DNA of 9,902 nt, from NCBI GenBank assembly GCA_002748015.1, contig PDRH01000027.1:1-9902 (forward strand). The letters are read 5' to 3'. The notes under the pieces are model-generated. The model had not been told where the DNA came from and ran no database searches. It worked only from the letters and a program-made list of their open reading frames with translations. The stretch's first letter is position 1. Every line of letters starts with the position of its first letter. This DNA is from Bacteroidota bacterium. Lineage in GTDB: Bacteria > Bacteroidota > Bacteroidia > Bacteroidales > CAJPTX01. This document shows positions 1-6,419 of this stretch, piece after piece. The position numbers were made by a program, and so were the translations under genes.

Positions 1-548
1 TCATCGATCTTATTCCCGAGGTGGATCAGTTCATGCAGGGCGCAGACCTCGGGGGCTACAACTCCTCGCGCTTCGATGTCCCCCTGCTGGCCGAGGAGTT
101 CCATCGCAACGGTTACCACCTGGATGTATCTGGCCGTAGCCTCATCGATGCCATGGCCATCTTTAGCCGTATGGAGCCTCGTACCCTTGTGGCGGCCTAT
201 AGGAAGTTCTGCGGCAAGGACCTGAAGGATGCACACTCGGCCCTGGCCGATACCATGGCGACGAAGGAGGTACTCTTTGCCCAGCCGGATTACTACGAGG
301 ACCTCCCCGCTGATGTGCAAGAGCTATCGGTTTTCTGCCGTGATAGGGACTACGCCGACCTTGCCGGACGCCTGGGCTTTGATGCCGACGGTGATGTGGT
401 CTTTAAGTTCGGCAAGCACAAGGGTGTAAAGGTCAAGGAGGTATTTATCCGTGACGCCGGCTACTACACATGGATTATGAACAGCGACTTCCCCATCGGC
501 ACAAAGGACGTACTCACGCAGATATTCCGCGCCGTGAACCCGCGCTAG
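1..548 (+). CDS. 3'-5' exonuclease, DnaQ/ExoX-like DEDDh family (C-terminal part)
   Basis: The gene is cut by the left edge of the window; the reading frame is already open at base 3 and the first amino acids are IDLIPEVDQF. The family removes nucleotides from DNA 3' ends and includes the proofreading epsilon subunit of DNA polymerase III and exonuclease X. Two of the three exonuclease motifs are visible: Exo II (YNSSRFDVPLL, with the Asp of the N-xxx-FD pattern) and Exo III (HSALAD, the H-x-A-xx-D of DEDDh enzymes). Exo I (DxE) must lie upstream. After the catalytic fold comes a C-terminal segment with FKFGKHKGVKVKEV and YYTWIMNSDFP, resembling the small C-terminal domain of ExoX-like proteins. 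This suggests a stand-alone exonuclease rather than a bona fide replicative epsilon subunit (inference). The next gene starts 18 bases downstream, consistent with an operon. Confidence 0.88.
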   Translation, partial: IDLIPEVDQFMQGADLGGYNSSRFDVPLLAEEFHRNGYHLDVSGRSLIDAMAIFSRMEPRTLVAAYRKFCGKDLKDAHSALADTMATKEVLFAQPDYYEDLPADVQELSVFCRDRDYADLAGRLGFDADGDVVFKFGKHKGVKVKEVFIRDAGYYTWIMNSDFPIGTKDVLTQIFRAVNPR

Positions 549-566
549 TCGCCAGCACCATGCACC

Positions 567-1163
567 ATGAAGATTGTTCGGGCTATTGAGTCTCCCGTTT
601 CCCATGATCAGCACGCGCTAGGGAAGCACCTCCCCCTTGTATGTGCTGATACGGCTCGTGTCAATCGTGGCGAGCCGGTCTACCTTCCCTATCCGGCGCA
701 TGCCTACTCCCTTACCCCATGCCTCTATATTCGTCTTCGCGGCGTTTGCAAGGCGGTGGACCGCCAGCAGGCCGAGCGCTACATTGATGGGATGGGTTCA
801 GCTCTGCACTTCTGCGATGAGACCCTGCTAGCCGAATTGCGCTCATCTGGACTCCCCTGGACTAGCGCGCTGAGCTTTGACAGGGCCATCATCGCCGGAC
901 AGGAGGGGATGATAAGCCCTGACCTCTTAGGGGAAGCTGGGGGCTTTGCGCTTACCATGGCTGGAGTGCAACACCCCATCCCTGAAGGCGTATTGCCCGC
1001 TAGCCTCATGGCCACCATTAGCCGCTTCTCTGGGCTCTTCACCTTCAATACGGGCGACTGGTTGCTCATGCCCCTCTCCCAGCCAGTACCCATAACCGCT
1101 CTCCCAGCGAGGGCCCAGCTCTCCTTTAGGGGGCAACTCCTCCTCGATGAGCACATTCGCTAG
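567..1163 (+). CDS. Degenerate fumarylacetoacetate hydrolase (FAH)-family protein
   Basis: The 198-residue protein resembles the short FAH-fold proteins common in Bacteroidota in length, N-terminus (MKI) and several landmarks: EPVYLP near 36-41, RYIDGMGSALHF near 71-82, LRSSGLPWTSALSFD at 91-105, and ISRFSGLFTFNTGD at 151-164. Active family members cleave or decarboxylate diketo and oxo-diacid compounds using a divalent metal held by an E-x-E pair and an Asp. By my alignment from memory, the E-x-E becomes T50-P51-C52, the Asp of the GxDxTARDLQ-like motif becomes H81, the usual Lys before FD becomes L102, and the GTPAGVG-like motif becomes MPLSQPVP (168-175). The protein is therefore probably not an active hydrolase, although the open frame suggests it is maintained. 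The ATG at 567 matches the family start. The role is unknown; a binding or scaffolding function is only a guess. Confidence 0.72.
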   Translation: MKIVRAIESPVSHDQHALGKHLPLVCADTARVNRGEPVYLPYPAHAYSLTPCLYIRLRGVCKAVDRQQAERYIDGMGSALHFCDETLLAELRSSGLPWTSALSFDRAIIAGQEGMISPDLLGEAGGFALTMAGVQHPIPEGVLPASLMATISRFSGLFTFNTGDWLLMPLSQPVPITALPARAQLSFRGQLLLDEHIR

Positions 1164-1235
1164 CTAGGCCCCTGAAACCCGGGGATAGTCCCACGAAGCC
1201 CCCCCGCTAAGAGATAATAACTATACTACCCGGTC

Positions 1236-3665
1236 ATGCCTCTAATCATCCTAGCATCGCTCCTGCTCCTTGCGATAGTCCTGATTATCGTCCTCTTGGC
1301 CTTTCGCATACAGGGGCAGCTGCGTACCCGTCGGCATGAGCGGCTCTCGACCTACCCCTTGCCCAGATGGGTCGTCCAGGAAGCCTACCCCCGCCCCAAG
1401 CGGGAGACCCCTCAGCATAAGTTCCATGCCCTGCCCTATCACCGTCTATCCAACAAAACAAACGCCCGCTGGCCGCACGCCTTTGAGGACCTGATAGAAA
1501 CCGCCAAGTTCCTCCATCACCTGCCGCTCCTCTCCAGCGGTCGCCCCTTTGGGCGCATACCCGATGGGGAGCTACCCCAGGGGCGAACGGCATACGTTGT
1601 CCTCACGACCGATTACTACCGCTGGGTTCATGGGCCCTCCATAACCCTAAGCCTCAGCGATAAGTGGTCGCTGCGCATCTTCCCCCATGGGGTCTACCTC
1701 ATTCCCCCAGTGGACGTCGACGAGGGCTTCGTATTCCACCCGCTCAGGGACCTATCCCTGACGATGGCCTACAGGTACGTGTATAGCGATGGGGAGGCAT
1801 GGCACATCGCAACCCATCTGGCCGACGTACCCTTCGGCAGCGTGCAGTTTGACGGCCCCCTACTAATCGTCGCATCGCTAACGGTAGAGCCCCTGGGGAT
1901 AGAGCTCCTCTCCTCCGAAACCCAGCTGGCCTCCCGCCTGGCCGATGCCTTCGGCGTATTTCGCCATACCGTGCTCGACACGTCCGTGCCTGAGCGTATG
2001 CAGGAGAATATGACCTTTATGGCCCAGCGCAACGACGCTATGGTTATCGGCTATCGCCAGCGCATCGAGAGCAAGAGGGGCGTGGAGCAGCTGGCAACCC
2101 TCCATTCATGGGCCCAGATCGTCGGGCTGGAGAATCCCTCGGCCTACGTGCTTCGGGCGTTTGAGGATTCGCAGTACTGGTCGGGCTGGTTACCACTTTC
2201 ACCCTTTGAGCAGATCATAGAGCTGCGACGGGCGGGGGAGTTTACCACCCCAGAGCGGCAACGTCCGGGGTACGCCCAGCGCCTACAGGAGGAGCAGTTC
2301 ATCTACCTCCTCATGCTCGTGGGGCAGATTGAGCACCTCATATCGCGTGGCACATCCTCCCTCGTGGAGGAGGACGAGCGCCAGCAGGCCATCCTGGGGG
2401 ACCTCATCACCTTCCTCTACCACGCCAACCCCACCGGTAGCATGGACAACCTCTCAGTCGTTCCCGTCCTCATGTTCTACTATACCTGTAGGCACGGGGA
2501 GCTCATACGGGATGCTGAGCACCTCGACAGCCTCGTCCTCAAGGATCGCCTCTTTCTCCTGGGCTGCTACGCCGCCTATTCGCCCTGGGGCTATGGCTCT
2601 ACATCCCTTACCGTGTTGCGTAGCCCTGGGCTATTTAAGGATGTTGGGCGGAGAACCTACGCCGAGTTCACCCTGTGCCTCTGGAGGCTCGTCGACACCA
2701 TGCTCTCGCTAGAGGGAATGCCCTCCAAGGCGGTGACCACACGCCTCACCCGCTTCGAGGAGTCCATCGTCGAGGAATTCGGCCCCTGGGTATGGCACTA
2801 CGGCATCAAGCAGGACGACTTTACCAGCCTGTTCGACTCTGCCGACCACCTCGCCTCCAGCACCCGCTCCACCAGCCAGCTTAACATCTACAACCAGAGC
2901 CTCCTCAACCTGCACCGAACCTCCTACTTCAACGCTGCCATGCATGATGCGCCCCCGAAGGGTATTCTCCCCATCCTCAACCTCATCGGCCCGCCAGGGA
3001 ACGGGCAGAGCGACCTAATCGGCGCCCTCTCCGACATGTACGTCAACGCGTTCCCCACCGGCCTGCAGCGGGTCACGAGGTTCATCGACCTGGAGCGAGA
3101 GCTAACCGGCATCCGCTACAAGAACGACCTCCAGGCAGACCACGGGCATACCGTCATACTCATGTACCCCGAGAAGGGCATGAAAATCACAGAGGACATG
3201 GAGAAGGGCCTCTTCTCCCTCAACCACTTCTTCCGTAGCGATGCCGGCAAGAGCCTAATCGTCAACCTCTACGCCGAACCCTCCTACGCCAGCTACAAGC
3301 TCTTCAACATCATAGCCGATGGGGTTTCCGCACCCGTCCTCAGCGAGGTGGCCATACCCTACGCACCGCGCGATGTGGAGCGCATATTCCTCCAGAAGGC
3401 CTACAGCCTATACGTCGGTGTACAGGGAGTTAGCGAGGCCTACGTCAGGAAGTACTTCCACGATTACCGGCAGCAGGAGGAGCGCCCCCTACTCAACGAC
3501 CGCTTCATCGACGAGCTATTCAACCTTTCCATGGCTCAGATGGCCACCCGCGTGCAGCAGCTACCGGAGGGCAAGCCTATAGATAGCTTCGAGCGCTCCA
3601 TCGCCCCTGACGATATCTCCGCCGCCTATGCAGAGCTGCTGAGCAGGTATCCTGCGCCGCAGTAG
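1236..3665 (+). CDS. Membrane-anchored protein with a degenerate CbbX/SpoVK-like AAA+ domain
   Basis: This 809-residue protein is not one I recognise by name. Residues about 3-23 form a single hydrophobic helix followed by basic residues (RTRRHER), so the bulk probably faces the cytoplasm. Residues 30-480 show no motif I can assign. Around 480-510 a helix pair (LVDTMLSLEGMPSKA) vaguely recalls TerB-like domains (weak). From about 580 to 805 the layout follows the AAA+ domain of CbbX/SpoVK-type proteins: IGPPGNGQSD at the Walker A position with Q591 replacing the invariant Lys, a hydrophobic strand TVILMYPEKG where Walker B should carry Asp-Glu, LIVNLYAEPSY at the sensor-1 strand, and a lid-like end with PYAPRDVERIF, LNDRFIDELF and APDDISAAYAEL. 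ATP hydrolysis is unlikely. The start lies 72 bases after the previous gene and the stop 45 bases before the MATE gene. Confidence 0.7.
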   Translation: MPLIILASLLLLAIVLIIVLLAFRIQGQLRTRRHERLSTYPLPRWVVQEAYPRPKRETPQHKFHALPYHRLSNKTNARWPHAFEDLIETAKFLHHLPLLSSGRPFGRIPDGELPQGRTAYVVLTTDYYRWVHGPSITLSLSDKWSLRIFPHGVYLIPPVDVDEGFVFHPLRDLSLTMAYRYVYSDGEAWHIATHLADVPFGSVQFDGPLLIVASLTVEPLGIELLSSETQLASRLADAFGVFRHTVLDTSVPERMQENMTFMAQRNDAMVIGYRQRIESKRGVEQLATLHSWAQIVGLENPSAYVLRAFEDSQYWSGWLPLSPFEQIIELRRAGEFTTPERQRPGYAQRLQEEQFIYLLMLVGQIEHLISRGTSSLVEEDERQQAILGDLITFLYHANPTGSMDNLSVVPVLMFYYTCRHGELIRDAEHLDSLVLKDRLFLLGCYAAYSPWGYGSTSLTVLRSPGLFKDVGRRTYAEFTLCLWRLVDTMLSLEGMPSKAVTTRLTRFEESIVEEFGPWVWHYGIKQDDFTSLFDSADHLASSTRSTSQLNIYNQSLLNLHRTSYFNAAMHDAPPKGILPILNLIGPPGNGQSDLIGALSDMYVNAFPTGLQRVTRFIDLERELTGIRYKNDLQADHGHTVILMYPEKGMKITEDMEKGLFSLNHFFRSDAGKSLIVNLYAEPSYASYKLFNIIADGVSAPVLSEVAIPYAPRDVERIFLQKAYSLYVGVQGVSEAYVRKYFHDYRQQEERPLLNDRFIDELFNLSMAQMATRVQQLPEGKPIDSFERSIAPDDISAAYAELLSRYPAPQ

Positions 3666-3710
3666 CACGGCAGCCCAGCCATCTCCTTCCCCATATAGCC
3701 TTCACTCCGC

Positions 3711-5060
3711 ATGCAGGTAAGAGACTACACCTACGGGCCTATCGGACGTCAGATCATAGACCTCGCCCTACCCATCATGGGAATCGCCTTCATCCAGATG
3801 GCCTATACCCTGGCAGACCTCTTCTGGATAGGGCACCTCGGTAGCATACCCACCGCGGCGGTCGGGGCGGGGGGCATATTCCTATGGATAGCCCAGTCGC
3901 TATGCCTGACCACCAAGGTAGGTGCGGAAATCACCATATCCCAGAGCCTTGGCGCCAAGCGATACCAGCGGGCCTACCGCTTCGCACGCCACGCCCTCGC
4001 CCTTTCCATACTCTTCGGCTTGGCCTATGGCATAACCATATTCCTCGCCCGCCGCCCCCTCATCGGCTTCTACGGCTTCCAGGACGCCCTGACCCACGAG
4101 CTGGCCGTTACCTACCTCGGCATCATTGCCACCGGCATGGTCTTTACCTTTGTTAACTTCACCTACTTCGGGATGTACACCGGCAATGGCCAATCCCGCA
4201 TGGCCTTTATCGCCAATAGCATAGGCCTGACCATCAACCTCCTCCTCGACCCCCTCATGATCAACGGGTATCTCGGCTTCCCCCAGCTTGGGGTCGCCGG
4301 GGCAGCCTACGCTACCGTCTTTTCCCAGGGCATCGTAACGCTCATATTCTGGGGGGTAAACCTGCGCAGCGACGCGCCCTTCCATCGCATATTCCATGGC
4401 TTCCGGCCATCCCGCCTCCTAGCCTGGCGAATAGTCGCCATCGGAACACCCGTTGCAGCCCAGAGCGCCCTCTTCGCTATCGTTGCGCTCGTCCTGGCAC
4501 GTTTCATCGCCCAGTGGGGAGACCTCGGTGTCGCTGTCCAGTCCCTGGGCTCCGAGCTCGAGGCGCTCAGCTGGATGACAGCCTCGGGCTTCGCCTCAGC
4601 CCTCGGCAGCTTCGTCGGTCAGAACTGGGGGGCCAAGAACTACCAGCGCGTCCGCCAGGGATACCGCATTACCCTCGTCTACTCCCTGTCCCTAGGCCTC
4701 ATCGCCACAATCCTCTTTGTCTTCTTCGGGGGGCAGATCTTCGGCCTCTTCATCCCCGAGCCAAAGGCCATGATGGAGGGCCAGCGGTACCTACGAATCA
4801 TGGGCTATACCCAGGTGTTCATGGTGCTCGAAATCACCACCAGCGGCGTCTTCAACGGCATCGGGCGAACGAGCATCCCCGCCTACACCGGCATAGCCTT
4901 CAACCTCCTCCGCATACCCCTAGCCCTCTGGTGGGGGGCATACTCCCTCGTTGGCATATGGTGGGCCATCTGCCTATCCATGGTGCTAAAGGGGGTAGTC
5001 CTATGCATCTGGCTCATCCTGGCCATGCGCCGCTTCCCCGATCGCCAGCCCCAGGCTTAG
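3711..5060 (+). CDS. MATE-family multidrug/toxin efflux transporter
   Basis: This 449-residue integral membrane protein has about twelve hydrophobic segments in two homologous halves, the typical size and layout of the MATE family, which exports drugs, dyes or metabolites using Na+ or H+ gradients. Family hallmarks are the N-terminal PIMGIAFIQMAYTLADLFWIG, the first-half SQSLGAKRYQRAYRFAR, the matching second-half GQNWGAKNYQRVRQGYR, and LDPLMINGYLGFPQLGVAGAAYATVFSQ in the loop and helix near 180-200. The duplicated G(A/S)K-(N/R)YQR loop shows the internal repeat clearly. It is closer to the NorM/DinF-like MatE transporters than to polysaccharide flippases. It starts at ATG 3711, 45 bases after the upstream gene, and ends before a non-coding region with no clear terminator. 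The substrate cannot be told from sequence. Confidence 0.92.
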   Translation: MQVRDYTYGPIGRQIIDLALPIMGIAFIQMAYTLADLFWIGHLGSIPTAAVGAGGIFLWIAQSLCLTTKVGAEITISQSLGAKRYQRAYRFARHALALSILFGLAYGITIFLARRPLIGFYGFQDALTHELAVTYLGIIATGMVFTFVNFTYFGMYTGNGQSRMAFIANSIGLTINLLLDPLMINGYLGFPQLGVAGAAYATVFSQGIVTLIFWGVNLRSDAPFHRIFHGFRPSRLLAWRIVAIGTPVAAQSALFAIVALVLARFIAQWGDLGVAVQSLGSELEALSWMTASGFASALGSFVGQNWGAKNYQRVRQGYRITLVYSLSLGLIATILFVFFGGQIFGLFIPEPKAMMEGQRYLRIMGYTQVFMVLEITTSGVFNGIGRTSIPAYTGIAFNLLRIPLALWWGAYSLVGIWWAICLSMVLKGVVLCIWLILAMRRFPDRQPQA

Positions 5061-5113
5061 CCCTACTTGGCCATACCAGCCGATGTTCTCGCTTCCCCCT
5101 TCCTTACCCCAAC

Positions 5114-5303
5114 TCGGTTTATTAGCGGCGCGGCGTCTGGCCGGCGGGAGGTGGGTTAGCGCTGTTGAGCGTAGCGAAAAACCGACTCCCGCTCCGGGCT
5201 ACTTACTCGCTATAAATGCCCCTATTCGGCGCAATGGGTCGCAAGTCGCCCGTAGGCATAGCGGCTTGCCGCATGCCTAGACTAGCGAATCGCAATAAAC
5301 CGA
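5114..5303. repeat. Nested inverted-repeat element in the MATE-ferritin intergenic region
   Basis: The ends of this 190-base stretch are perfect inverted repeats: TCGGTTTATT at 5114-5123 and AATAAACCGA at 5294-5303. Pairing continues, after one unpaired A, with GCG 5125-5127 and CGC 5291-5293. Inside are two further hairpins. In one, GCGGGAG (5144-5150) pairs with CTCCCGC (5186-5192), with GGTT/AACC and CGCT/AGCG pairing inside it. The other is a nearly perfect palindrome at 5253-5279 (TAGGCAT + GCGGC, TT loop, GCCGC + ATGCCTA). A MITE-like element with terminal repeats or a multi-branched structured RNA would both look like this. No target-site duplication is seen at the borders, and there is no convincing coding frame. 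The nature is unknown. Confidence 0.55.
5253..5279. repeat. Near-perfect palindromic hairpin inside the intergenic element
   Basis: TAGGCAT (5253-5259) and ATGCCTA (5273-5279) flank GCGGC (5261-5265) and GCCGC (5268-5272), with only A5260 unpaired and TT at the centre. The stem totals 12 base pairs. No T-tract follows on either strand, so it is not a typical intrinsic terminator. Its 3' half shares the 10-base core GGCTTGCCGC with the hairpin at 6249-6296 on the other side of the ferritin gene. Confidence 0.6.
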
Positions 5304-5369
5304 ATCGGCCCCCTTTCTTCGTCTTTCCGTCCTTTCTTGTCTCTGGGTAGCTAAAAAAACGCTCTTATC

Positions 5370-5399
5370 TTGGATTATTCTACAAAGTAGCTACCTTTG
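5370..5399 (+). promoter_or_regulatory. Bacteroidota-type promoter, -33 TTG and -7 TACCTTTG
   Basis: TACCTTTG at 5392-5399 is an exact match to the Bacteroidota -7 consensus TAnnTTTG. TTG at 5370-5372 stands 19 bases upstream, the expected place of the -33 element. Transcription would begin a few bases after 5399 and run toward ferritin, giving a leader of roughly 220 bases before its ATG at 5629. No large gene lies between, so this is either a distal ferritin promoter or the promoter of a small RNA or small ORF in the leader. Confidence 0.6.
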
Positions 5400-5488
5400 C
5401 CCTACCTGCTGTACGCAGGATGTACAGAATGAAACTTACAATAAACACCGCCAAATACCCGCCAGCGGCGAACCATACTCTCCGGCTA

Positions 5489-5521
5489 TCCGTTCTAGAG
5501 GCATAACTTCGCGAGAACGGA
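5489..5521 (+). other. Inverted repeat in the ferritin leader
   Basis: TCCGTTCT (5489-5496) and AGAACGGA (5514-5521) are perfect 8-base inverted repeats separated by 17 bases. If transcribed from the promoter ending at 5399, this forms a stem-loop in the leader; as DNA it could equally be a protein-binding site. There is no adjacent T-tract, so it is not a terminator. It matches no riboswitch I recognise. Confidence 0.4.
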
Positions 5522-5559
5522 CACTTGCCCTGGAGTTTGCAGTGGTATCTTAGGTAGTG

Positions 5560-5591
5560 TTTGATGGAGTGGAGCAGAGAACCATAATTTA
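5560..5591 (+). promoter_or_regulatory. Possible proximal ferritin promoter (weak)
   Basis: TTTG at 5560-5563 is a full -33 match and lies 20 bases before TAATTTAC (5584-5591), which matches six of the eight positions of the TAnnTTTG -7 box counting the two free ones. Transcription would start about 30-35 bases before the ferritin ATG, a more usual distance than the better-matching promoter at 5370-5399. The -7 match is poor. Confidence 0.3.
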
Positions 5592-5601
5592 CCATTTAAC
5601 C

Positions 5602-5613
5602 GGCCCTCGGGCC
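5602..5613 (+). promoter_or_regulatory. Short GC hairpin followed by A-tract and RBS of ferritin
   Basis: GGCCC (5602-5606) and GGGCC (5609-5613) can pair across a minimal loop (in practice the innermost pair opens). Seven A residues follow (5614-5620), then AGGA at 5623-5626 just before the ATG at 5629. The A-tract and AGGA probably form the ribosome-binding region. The hairpin sits immediately upstream and might modulate translation, but this is inference. Confidence 0.35.
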
Positions 5614-5628
5614 AAAAAAAGCAGGACA

Positions 5629-6132
5629 ATGGAATTGACGAAAAGAATGCAGGACACCATCAACGAGCAGATCAACAAGGAAATGTGGTCGGCAAACCTC
5701 TACCTATCCATGAGCGCCCACTGCGCGCACGTAGGCCTTGAGGGCTTCGCCCACTGGATGATGGTGCAGAGCAAGGAGGAGATGGGCCATGCCCAGGATA
5801 TGATGAAGTTCCTCCTCATGCGCAAGGGGGAGGTGAAGATACTGGCTGTTCCCGAAGTGGAAACCGACTTCGGCACTCCCAGCGAAATCGCAGAGGCCTT
5901 CTATAAGCATGAGTGCCTCGTGAGCGAGCTCATCCAGAAGGTCATCTCAGTGGCCCGCGAGGAGAAGGACATGGCATCCGAGGACTTCTTCTGGAAGTAC
6001 GTGGGCGAGCAGGTAGAGGAGGAGGCCAACGCCTCCAAGATGGTTGACGACTTCAAGCTCGTGGGCGATAGCCGCGGCGCCCTCATGAACCTCGACCGCC
6101 AGCTCGGCCAGCGCGCTGCCGCTGCAGAGTAG
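5629..6132 (+). CDS. ftnA: Ferritin, non-haem bacterial (FtnA type)
   Basis: The 167-residue protein matches bacterial ferritins in length and along its whole sequence. These proteins form 24-subunit cytoplasmic shells that oxidise Fe2+ and store it as a ferric mineral. The ferroxidase ligands are present when aligned with E. coli FtnA: E18, E51 and H54 (in KEEMGH), E95, E127-Q128 and E130-E131 (in GEQVEEE). The haem-ligating Met pattern of bacterioferritin was not evident, so FtnA type is preferred. I chose the ATG at 5629 because MELTKRMQDTINEQIN matches the family N-terminus; an in-frame ATG at 5557 would add 24 residues foreign to ferritins and overlap the likely proximal promoter. It appears monocistronic, with its own promoter region and a strong terminator at 6158. 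Iron or oxidative-stress control is likely by analogy, but no Fur or OxyR site is recognisable. Confidence 0.95.
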   Translation: MELTKRMQDTINEQINKEMWSANLYLSMSAHCAHVGLEGFAHWMMVQSKEEMGHAQDMMKFLLMRKGEVKILAVPEVETDFGTPSEIAEAFYKHECLVSELIQKVISVAREEKDMASEDFFWKYVGEQVEEEANASKMVDDFKLVGDSRGALMNLDRQLGQRAAAAE

Positions 6133-6157
6133 TACGCAGATTGCTAGTATATAGCCA

Positions 6158-6191
6158 GGGGGCCTACCGCCAGCGGTAGGCCCCCTTTTTT
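6158..6191 (+). terminator. Intrinsic terminator of the ferritin gene
   Basis: GGGGGCCTACCGC (6158-6170) and GCGGTAGGCCCCC (6173-6185) are perfect 13-base inverted repeats around a two-base centre, so the real loop opens one or two pairs. Six T residues follow (6186-6191). It lies 25 bases after the ferritin stop codon and is a textbook rho-independent terminator, isolating ferritin transcription from the next gene. Confidence 0.95.
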
Positions 6192-6248
6192 CTCTCCCCG
6201 CCACGGCACCCTCATGCTGCCTGCCCAGGTGCAGGGCGCCCATGGGCT

Positions 6249-6296
6249 TAGCGGCAAGCCATATGCCGGCTACCCTAGCCATGGGGCTTGCCGCTA
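6249..6296. repeat. Long intergenic hairpin between ferritin and the SPOR gene
   Basis: TAGCGGCAAGCC (6249-6260) and GGCTTGCCGCTA (6285-6296) are perfect 12-base inverted repeats. Between them GGCTA (6268-6272) and TAGCC (6276-6280) form an inner hairpin with a CCC loop. A separate 10-base palindrome, GCCCATGGGC, lies just upstream at 6238-6247. No T-tract follows. The core GGCTTGCCGC also occurs in the palindrome at 5253-5279, suggesting related dispersed elements. The remaining spacer to 6376 shows nothing else I can assign. Confidence 0.55.
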
Positions 6297-6376
6297 TCCT
6301 CCCTTTCCCCTTCTATCCCACCTCCCCTAGATAGGACGGATTTATCCGTAAAATGCGCAAAAAAGCGAAGAAATAT

Positions 6377-6384
6377 TACCTTTG
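6377..6384 (+). promoter_or_regulatory. -7 box (TACCTTTG) upstream of the HU-CCDC81/SPOR gene
   Basis: TACCTTTG matches the Bacteroidota -7 consensus TAnnTTTG exactly and lies 36 bases before the ATG at 6420, in an AT-rich stretch. No TTG is found at the expected -33 distance, so the assignment rests on the -7 box and its position. The same octamer occurs in the promoter at 5370-5399. Confidence 0.5.
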
Positions 6385-6419
6385 TGCTTGACTGTCTAAG
6401 CTAAAGCATTTTCTTAAGG

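Noticed and set aside
1169..1184. CCCC/GGGG inverted repeat after the FAH-like gene
   Set aside because: Only four pairs and no T-tract; insufficient for a terminator call.
4514..5125. 203-codon plus-strand frame within the MATE gene
   Set aside because: Pro/Arg/His-rich out-of-frame reading of a clear transporter gene.
5083..5280. 65-codon plus-strand frame between the MATE gene and ferritin
   Set aside because: It runs through the nested inverted-repeat element, has unlikely composition and no recognised family; better explained as non-coding structure.
5380..5595. 71-codon minus-strand frame with a hydrophobic segment (VWFAAGGYLAVFIVSFILYIL)
   Set aside because: It covers the + strand promoter and leader, has no recognisable homology or ribosome-binding site, and the single hydrophobic stretch is weak evidence. 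It could be revisited if conserved.
5557..5628. Upstream in-frame ATG extending ferritin by 24 residues
   Set aside because: The added residues do not resemble ferritin N-termini and overlap the candidate proximal promoter; ATG 5629 has an AGGA close upstream and matches the family start.
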